A DNA stretch of 64,000 nucleotides, taken from NCBI RefSeq assembly GCF_030068445.1, contig NZ_JAQPOK010000150.1, forward strand, positions 16,508 through 80,507, written 5' to 3'. The notes beneath the pieces are model-generated. The model was not told where the DNA came from. It ran no database searches and saw only the letters and a program-made list of their open reading frames with translations. Shown in pieces: positions 58,933-64,000 of the stretch. How positions within the stretch are numbered: the stretch's first letter is position 1; every line of letters starts with the position of its first letter. This DNA is from Roseofilum halophilum BLCC-M91. Its GTDB lineage: Bacteria; Cyanobacteriota; Cyanobacteriia; Cyanobacteriales; Desertifilaceae. The position numbers and the translations under genes were made by a program.

Positions 58933-59289
58933 GTCATCCCACTCTTGCCTGAGTTGCTTTTGGAAGACTAGAGGATCAACCCGTTGCGGGAGAAACCCAA
59001 ACCCATCTAAGGATAACTCATGATTCTCACCCTTCGAGTCGCTTAAGGCTTGAGCCAAAACAGCAGCAGCCTCAGAGGAGTTACGCAACCTTTGAAGTGA
59101 TAATTCACCCTCAGCCGTTGGAGATGCTCCATTCGTCTCGCCATGAGAACCGGTGGTTTCTGCTTGAATGGAATTAAGGAGTGCTTGGACTAAGTGCCAG
59201 CGATTCCTTTCCTTCGGACATGAACGGAAAGCTCCGCTAACGCCTATGGGCAATGCTAGGATGCGATCGAGTAATTCTGGTGGTGTCAT
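58915..59289 (-). CDS. Antitoxin-like protein, 3' end altered by MITE-A
   Basis: The predicted protein has 124 residues. The first 47 are almost identical to the protein at 58045-58299, including the 14-residue VSGAFRSCPKERN segment; the rest differs (SLQRLRNSSEAAAVLAQALS.., VFQKQLRQEWDDYSKPK). The last residues SKPK are encoded by MITE-A. Without the element the gene would end EWDD-stop, with the TAG overlapping the vapC ATG (ATGACTAG). It probably is the cognate antitoxin of the adjacent vapC remnant. Confidence 0.7.
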   Translation of the reverse strand: MTPPELLDRILALPIGVSGAFRSCPKERNRWHLVQALLNSIQAETTGSHGETNGASPTAEGELSLQRLRNSSEAAAVLAQALSDSKGENHELSLDGFGFLPQRVDPLVFQKQLRQEWDDYSKPK

Positions 59290-59385
59290 CTCTTGCGTGC
59301 AACTTCAATCTTGTTTCTCTAATAATATCAAATTCTTTTTCTAATCGGTTGGGTTGAAGGAAGTCCAACCCAACCTCAAGGGATC

Positions 59386-60477
59386 TTACTCTAGAAGTTG
59401 TTGAATAAACTCCAATTGGGTCGTGTCGCGAATGATTAAGAAAATGCCTAAACCTAATAACAACATGATCCCGGTTTGCATCACATTTTCTTGGACTTTG
59501 GTGGGGAGGGGTTTACCGCGCAATCCTTCCACTAACAGAAAGGCCAATTGACCGCCATCGAGAGCGGGTAGGGGCAAGATATTTAAGACGGCTAAATTGA
59601 CGCTAATAATGGCGGCAAAAAAGGCTAAACTGCCGGAATCCGATCGCGCTAATTTGGCCCCTTCTTCTACAATTTTCACCGGCCCACCGACCTGATTGGC
59701 CATGGAGCTAAAATTGGTGATCAGTTGACCGAAGCCTTGAACGGTTCGTACGACAATATCTTGAAACTGTTCTGCGGCTAAACTGAATACTTCTAAGGGG
59801 CTTTGCGGCGATCGATAGGTGGGCGTACCATTGGGAAATAACTGTACGCCAATGCGTCCTTTGCCATCGGGGCCCGGTTGGGGGGTCACTTGCAAGGGAA
59901 TGACCCGCTCATCCCGTTCTACGGTCAAGGTTAAGGGTTGATTGGGAGCTAGTTGAATGGTTTCTTGCACCACACCAATGGCACGCTCGGAAGCGCCCAA
60001 TTCCTGGCCATCGATGCTGAGAATAATGTCTCCGGCACGGATACCGGCTTGGGCGGCTGGGGTATCGGTGGAGAGGACTTGGGGGACTAAGACTCCTGGT
60101 TGATAATTGATGCCATCGGGAACCCCTTGAAAGCCAAATTGAAGCGCCAATACTAGATAGGCAAAGATTAAATTGGCAATGACTCCGGCGCTAATGACGA
60201 TCGCCCGGTCTAGGATGGGGCGATTATTGAGTAAGTTGGGGTCATCGGGGGGAATGGTGCTATCGGGGTCTTCATCGGGGAATCCCACAAATCCCCCTAG
60301 GGGGATGGCTCGAATCGCATATTCTGTTTCAGACCCCTGATATTTCCACAGAATGGGGCCAAAGCCTAGAGAAAACCGGTTGGCATGAATCCCCTGGAGG
60401 CGGGCGGCTAAAAAGTGGCCCAATTCATGCACAATAATTAAGACGACGAGAACTGCGATCGCTGCCAAATAACCCAT
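59386..60477 (-). CDS. rseP: Site-2 protease RseP (M50)
   Basis: The 363-residue membrane metalloprotease has the zinc motif VHELGHFLAARL near the N-terminus (residues 17-21 HELGH), a single PDZ domain (about 125-205; AGIRAGDIILSIDGQELG) and the second zinc ligand motif VLNILPLPALDGGQ. Four membrane helices. It cleaves transmembrane anti-sigma factors and signal-peptide remnants. It lies 59 bp downstream of serS on the same strand. Confidence 0.94.
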   Translation of the reverse strand: MGYLAAIAVLVVLIIVHELGHFLAARLQGIHANRFSLGFGPILWKYQGSETEYAIRAIPLGGFVGFPDEDPDSTIPPDDPNLLNNRPILDRAIVISAGVIANLIFAYLVLALQFGFQGVPDGINYQPGVLVPQVLSTDTPAAQAGIRAGDIILSIDGQELGASERAIGVVQETIQLAPNQPLTLTVERDERVIPLQVTPQPGPDGKGRIGVQLFPNGTPTYRSPQSPLEVFSLAAEQFQDIVVRTVQGFGQLITNFSSMANQVGGPVKIVEEGAKLARSDSGSLAFFAAIISVNLAVLNILPLPALDGGQLAFLLVEGLRGKPLPTKVQENVMQTGIMLLLGLGIFLIIRDTTQLEFIQQLLE

Positions 60478-60536
60478 AGGAGTTACTAAAAATTACCACT
60501 AAACAACACTATCTTCTTATTGTAGGCGCTAAATCC

Positions 60537-61817
60537 CTACAAAACCTCCCGACCTAAATAGGGTTGCAGCACTTCCGGAATGGTAACCGTACCGTTGGGT
60601 TGCTGGTAATTCTCTAGGATAGCGGCCATGGTACGCCCGATCGCCAATCCCGATCCGTTTAAGGTATGTAAATATTGGGTTCCCTTTTTCTTGGCTTCTC
60701 GGAAGCGAATGTTACCGCGCCGGGCCTGAAAATCGCCACAGTTGGAACAACTCGATATTTCCCGATATTTGCCAGAGGAGGGTAACCAGACCTCTAAATC
60801 GTAGGTTTTGACGGCGGAAAAGCCTAAATCTCCGGTGCATAAGGCGATCGCCCGATAGGGGAGTTTGAGCGCTTGTAGCACCGACTCGGCTTGCTGTACC
60901 AGAGTTTCTAACTCCTCTGCGGAGGTTTCTGGACGCACAAACTTAAACATCTCCACCTTATTAAACTGGTGCAGACGAATTAAACCCCGCGTATCCCGTC
61001 CATAGCTTCCGGCTTCCCGACGAAAACAGGGGGTAAAGGCGCAATGATAGAGGGGTAGGTCGTCTCCATTGAGGATTTCATCCCGATAGAGGCTGGTAAT
61101 GGGCACTTCTGCGGTGGGAGTGAGCCAAAGGTCGTCTTTTTCGCATTTAAAGCTCTCTTCGGCGAATTTGGGCAACTGCCCCGAAGCGGTGAGGGAGTCG
61201 CTATTGATCAGGAATGGGGGCATAATTTCGGTATAGCCTGCCTGAATATGGCGATCGAGCATAAACGAAATGAGCGCCCGCTCCAAGGCAGCCCCCGCTC
61301 CCATTAACGTTACAAAGCGACTTTGGGCAATACGCACAGAACGCTCAAAATTCAAGATGCCCAATTGTTCCCCAATTTCCCAGTGAGGGAGAATATTCGG
61401 ATTCTGCGGTAAATATTCATCTCCCCAGCGCCTTACCTCCACATTTTCTTCCTCGCTCTTGCCCACTGGAGTGGAATCATCGGGAAGATTGGGTAAGGGC
61501 AAGAGTAACTCGGCTAATTGGGCTTTTAGCTCTTTTTCCTGGGGTTCGAGTTGTGCTAGTTCCGCCTTAACCTGGTTCCCTTCTTCCTTGAGAGCTTGGA
61601 TTTCCGTGGATTGGGGCGAAGTCCCCGATTTAATCTTTTGCCCCACCTGTTTGCCAATGTCGTTACTTCTGGCTTGCAGTTGGCTGCGTTGGGTTTCCAG
61701 GTCTCGTTGTTGGCGATCGAGGCTTAAAATAGTCTGGAGGTCATAATCTGGCCCTCGACTGTTGAGTTTGGCTTGAACCTGTTGGGGATTGTCTCGGATT
61801 TGTTTAATGTCCAGCAC
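60537..61817 (-). CDS. serS: Seryl-tRNA synthetase
   Basis: The predicted protein has 426 residues. The N-terminal antiparallel coiled coil (about 30-110) binds the tRNA-Ser long variable arm. Class II motifs: motif 2 [20 protein letters not shown] and motif 3 [20 protein letters not shown]. Standard length. rseP follows after 59 bp and may be cotranscribed. Confidence 0.97.
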   Translation of the reverse strand: MLDIKQIRDNPQQVQAKLNSRGPDYDLQTILSLDRQQRDLETQRSQLQARSNDIGKQVGQKIKSGTSPQSTEIQALKEEGNQVKAELAQLEPQEKELKAQLAELLLPLPNLPDDSTPVGKSEEENVEVRRWGDEYLPQNPNILPHWEIGEQLGILNFERSVRIAQSRFVTLMGAGAALERALISFMLDRHIQAGYTEIMPPFLINSDSLTASGQLPKFAEESFKCEKDDLWLTPTAEVPITSLYRDEILNGDDLPLYHCAFTPCFRREAGSYGRDTRGLIRLHQFNKVEMFKFVRPETSAEELETLVQQAESVLQALKLPYRAIALCTGDLGFSAVKTYDLEVWLPSSGKYREISSCSNCGDFQARRGNIRFREAKKKGTQYLHTLNGSGLAIGRTMAAILENYQQPNGTVTIPEVLQPYLGREVL

Positions 61818-61983
61818 CGGTTTGTCCTGTAAATAAAGCTGACCCTACACCGATCAGAATATCATTTGCTCAGTCGAGTGGTAAGTTAGACGATCGGAGT
61901 CCAAAATTAGCGATCGCCTGGTCATCCATAGCTTATCCTGAGTCACTCACTAACCTTTCTAAAACCACCCAAGGTAAGTCCCT

Positions 61984-62433
61984 ATGTTAGATCTTAATGA
62001 GCGTTTAGCAATTGTGCGGCAAGTTCCGATTTTCCAGGAAATTGAGAACGAGGAAATTTTGGAACATCTCAATGCTGCTTTATTGGAGTTATGGTATCCT
62101 TCCGGTCATCTGATTCTAGATGAAGGACGAAAGGGGGGATTGCTATATATTCTTTTGTCGGGGAAAGTTGAAGTTGTTAAGGATCATGCGGTATTAGCTC
62201 AACTGAACAAGGGTGATTTTTTCGGCGAGATGTCGATTTTCAATGCTGCGCCCCTTTCTGCTTCTGTCCGGGCAGTGGAGGAATGCGAGGTGCTTTTGTT
62301 AACTCAGCAACAGTTGTATGAGGCGATCGAGGTTTCCCCAGGGGTGGCAGTTTATATTATCCGTATTTTGTGTAGGCGGGTGAATCAGATGAACCAAGCG
62401 TTATCGGAGTTTCAACAAGCTCAGAAATCTTAA
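61984..62433 (+). CDS. Single cyclic nucleotide-binding domain protein
   Basis: The predicted protein has 149 residues, almost all one cNMP-binding domain (about 14-130): GHLILDEGRKGGLLYILLSG, VEVVKDHAVLAQLNKGDFFG and the phosphate-binding cassette region EMSIFNAAPLSASVRAVEEC. The usual arginine of the cassette is partly conserved (SASVRA). There is no HTH, so it is not a Crp regulator; it may regulate a partner. An amphipathic C-terminal helix follows. It is divergent from serS and has its own upstream region of 166 bp. Confidence 0.85.
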   Translation: MLDLNERLAIVRQVPIFQEIENEEILEHLNAALLELWYPSGHLILDEGRKGGLLYILLSGKVEVVKDHAVLAQLNKGDFFGEMSIFNAAPLSASVRAVEECEVLLLTQQQLYEAIEVSPGVAVYIIRILCRRVNQMNQALSEFQQAQKS

Positions 62434-62439
62434 GGAACC

Positions 62440-62472
62440 AGAAGCCCGGCTTCTTGAAGAAGCCGGGTTTCT
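62440..62472. terminator. Hairpin between convergent genes
   Basis: AGAAGCCCGGCTTCT (62440-62454) and AGAAGCCGGGTTTCT (62458-62472) form a near-perfect hairpin with a very short loop. It lies 7 bp after the cNMP gene and 22 bp before the convergent gene's stop, so it could terminate both; it belongs to the 'AGAAACCGGGTTT' repeat family seen at 2489-2554. Confidence 0.7.
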
Positions 62473-62493
62473 CAGGGCCTTATATCTTATATC

Positions 62494-63051
62494 TTAAGCA
62501 CCTGCCAGAACTAAATCCACTTCGTCCGCGCCATCGGTTGCCCCTTGACCGGAGGTGATTTGCTCGCCATTGACTTCCACCGCTAAAGGGGTATCGTCAA
62601 GGGTAATATTGTAGTCCGTTGCATCAGCCGTATAGCCGACACTGGCGATCATTTTCCGCCCTTCATCGGTATAAACAAACGCCAACATTTGATTTTTGTC
62701 TTGTTCGTTATCGTAAGCCCAAATCACCATATATTGGGTCTCTTCATATTCAAACACTTTCGGGGGGCGGGTGGGAACATAGCGCCCTTCAGAGCCAAAA
62801 CTCGCATCTAAAAAGCCTTGTACAGATTCTGGTTCAACACTGACATATTTAATGACGGGTTCTTCAGAAGAGAAGGTGGCCATCTGGGCAGAAGCGGCTT
62901 CCTCTGCGGCTTCTGCGGCTGCCTCATCATTGAGGTCTCCTTCTACGGGTTCTTCTTTGTCCCGGTTCCGTAAGTAGTCAACGGCCAGTTTTGTGCCAAT
63001 TCCACCGACGGCAGCGACACCAGCACCAATGAGTACGTTGCGAAGTTTCAT
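62494..63051 (-). CDS. Unknown membrane-anchored or exported protein
   Basis: The predicted protein has 185 residues. A hydrophobic stretch NVLIGAGVAAVGGIGTKLAV at the N-terminus is followed by an acidic low-complexity segment (EEPVEGDLNDEAAAEAAEEA), then a compact domain (about 60-150) with beta-strand-like pieces VFEYEETQYMVIWAYDNEQD and AFVYTDEGRKMIASVGY. The C-terminus is acidic and Gly-rich. I do not recognise the family; it resembles general cyanobacterial hypothetical proteins. A strong ribosome-binding site, AGGAGA, lies upstream. Confidence 0.6.
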   Translation of the reverse strand: MKLRNVLIGAGVAAVGGIGTKLAVDYLRNRDKEEPVEGDLNDEAAAEAAEEAASAQMATFSSEEPVIKYVSVEPESVQGFLDASFGSEGRYVPTRPPKVFEYEETQYMVIWAYDNEQDKNQMLAFVYTDEGRKMIASVGYTADATDYNITLDDTPLAVEVNGEQITSGQGATDGADEVDLVLAGA

Positions 63052-63139
63052 GTTTTCTCCTGATGGTTAGAGAGCATGGGTTTAATCTACCATTCCCTAT
63101 TACCGATTGGTCATAAGTTGGGGAATGGGGAGTGGGCTA

Positions 63140-63775
63140 TTATTTTATGCCTCGCCCATTTTCGTTAAATTCAATAACGGTTTGCTCGGAGAGGGGATGA
63201 GTGGTCATTTGTTGTAGAAGGTTTAGGGGTACAGTAATTACACTGGCTCCGGCTTGTAGGGCTTCTGCGGCTTCTTCGGGGGATTTGAGGCTGGCGGCTA
63301 GGATTTTGGTGTTGCTGCCTTGTAATATTTTAGCCATGGATTGAACGAGGGCGAGGCCATCTCCTAGGAGTCGGGTGGCACGGTTGACGTAGGCGATCGC
63401 ATATTTAGCTCCTGCATCCTGGGCGATCGCCGCTTGTGCTGGACTATAGATGGCAGTAACGGAACAGTCCATCTGTGGTGATAGGTAGGCAGTGGCTTGA
63501 AACCCGATCGCCGTTGCCGGGATTTTTAACACGGTTTTTTCGCCAATCATCTCATAAGCGCGTTCGGCTTCGGCAAGCATCCCCTCATAGGTGGAGGCTG
63601 TGAGTTGATAGAACAACTCGTAGGGAGCGATCGCCGCCAATTGGGTTAACGTTGCTTCTGGAGATAGGTTGCTTTTAGCCAACAGGGTAGGGTTGGTGGT
63701 AATTCCCTTTACCCATCCCCATTGAATCGCCGTTTGTGCGTCAGCAATTGAGGCAGAATCAAGATAAATTGCCAT
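63140..63775 (-). CDS. Transaldolase / fructose-6-phosphate aldolase family protein
   Basis: The protein has 211 residues from ATG 63775. The TalC/FSA-type (beta/alpha)8 barrel shows YLDSASIADAQTAIQWGWVK, GITTNPTLLAKS, VLKIPAT (Schiff-base lysine, about residue 86), and SLKSPEEAAEALQAGASVIT. Short members cleave or form sugar phosphates via a lysine Schiff base. The frame stays open to 63883, but that extension is encoded by the IS200/IS605 right end and is not part of the gene. Confidence 0.88.
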   Translation of the reverse strand: MAIYLDSASIADAQTAIQWGWVKGITTNPTLLAKSNLSPEATLTQLAAIAPYELFYQLTASTYEGMLAEAERAYEMIGEKTVLKIPATAIGFQATAYLSPQMDCSVTAIYSPAQAAIAQDAGAKYAIAYVNRATRLLGDGLALVQSMAKILQGSNTKILAASLKSPEEAAEALQAGASVITVPLNLLQQMTTHPLSEQTVIEFNENGRGIK

Positions 63776-63846
63776 GGGTACTCTCATTATTCTAGGTTTA
63801 ACCTTAATCCATCGATCGCACTTGTAGATACCTGAGTTTGACATCC

Positions 63847-63869
63847 TCACCGCCCTAGAAGGGCGGTGA
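63847..63869 (-). ncRNA. Right end of an IS200/IS605-type element (omega-RNA region hairpin)
   Basis: TCACCGCCCT (63847-63856) pairs with AGGGCGGTGA (63860-63869), directly downstream of the tnpB stop codon. In this IS family the 3' end of tnpB and following structured sequence produce the guide (omega or re-) RNA used by TnpB, and the hairpin marks the right end. The guide segment would lie just left of it, at about 63830-63846. Confidence 0.55.
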
Positions 63870-63879
63870 TTCCTAAACC

Positions 63880-64000
63880 TCACAATTTAGGTTTCTGCTT
63901 CATAGCAGTTGCCTTCACAGATTTACTCCGCTCTGGTCTTACACTCGCTCCACAGACTGACACCGCAAGTCCTGCGGCCAATATGTTTTTGCTGGCATTG
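63880..64000 (-). CDS. tnpB: TnpB (RNA-guided endonuclease, IS200/IS605), C-terminal end only
   Basis: The last 40 codons of a minus-strand gene read NASKNILAAGLAVSVCGASV then RPERSKSVKATAMKQKPKL and stop at 63880. NASKNILAAGLAV is the hallmark C-terminus of TnpB, containing part of the RuvC III motif (D-x-N-A-x-x-N). The bulk lies beyond the window, so I cannot say whether it is intact or accompanied by tnpA. Confidence 0.85.
   Translation of the reverse strand, partial: NASKNILAAGLAVSVCGASVRPERSKSVKATAMKQKPKL

Noticed and set aside
63776..63883. N-terminal extension of the transaldolase gene
   Set aside because: It is translation of the IS200/IS605 right end and has no resemblance to the family; the family begins at MAIYLDSAS.

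Overview
The window is chromosomal DNA from a cyanobacterium. It carries a three-gene allophycocyanin core locus with the phycobilisome core-membrane linker (apcE, apcA, apcB, apcC), the split-b cyanobacterial ATP synthase operon, ndhS, thf1/psb29 and thyX. GCGATCGC (HIP1) octamers are very frequent, and heptanucleotide tandem repeats (STRR type) and short palindromic repeats occur between genes. The abundance of small repeats, Uma2 genes, hybrid histidine kinases and TPR/CHAT proteins suggests a filamentous, non-heterocystous freshwater or mat-forming lineage; that placement is inference.

Layout. 1-10 kb: the end of a KamA-like radical SAM gene, a MITE, a small conserved protein, an alpha/beta hydrolase-fold protein, a YqgF-like nuclease, thf1, a STAS protein, an SRPBCC protein, mrp, rodA, ndhS, a Uma2 gene and a HAS-barrel gene. 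10-24 kb: a decayed Uma2 gene, an HDAC-family deacetylase, an unknown protein with an internal duplication, a pentapeptide-repeat protein, menF, mutY, a frameshifted histidine kinase, two M16 peptidases (one non-catalytic), an unknown protein, a DUF433 antitoxin with a truncated toxin, and a Uma2 gene. 24-30.5 kb: the ATP synthase operon (minus strand) ending in a clear terminator. 30.8-37.1 kb: a methyltransferase, then apcE and apcABC. 37-48 kb: ftsW, then three hybrid histidine kinases around a divergent promoter region. 48-52.4 kb: an Lrp regulator divergent from a LysE-type exporter, thyX, a flavoprotein oxidoreductase and lepB. 52.4-59.3 kb is an accessory region: a two-TM coiled-coil protein that may be a CATRA-type conflict protein, nested tandem duplications, a CHAT protease, a TPR protein with near-identical repeat units, and two antitoxin paralogues around a broken vapC. 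59.4-64 kb: rseP, serS, a cyclic-nucleotide-binding protein, an unknown anchored protein, a transaldolase-family gene, and the right end of an IS200/IS605-type tnpB element.

The most notable observation is that all three toxin-antitoxin modules kept the antitoxin and lost the toxin, each at a small non-coding mobile element. For one of them (58.4-59.3 kb), removing the element with one copy of a TA target duplication restores, to the base, an overlapping antitoxin stop and vapC start. The second candidate system is the TPR protein, CHAT protease and membrane protein at 52.4-57.4 kb.
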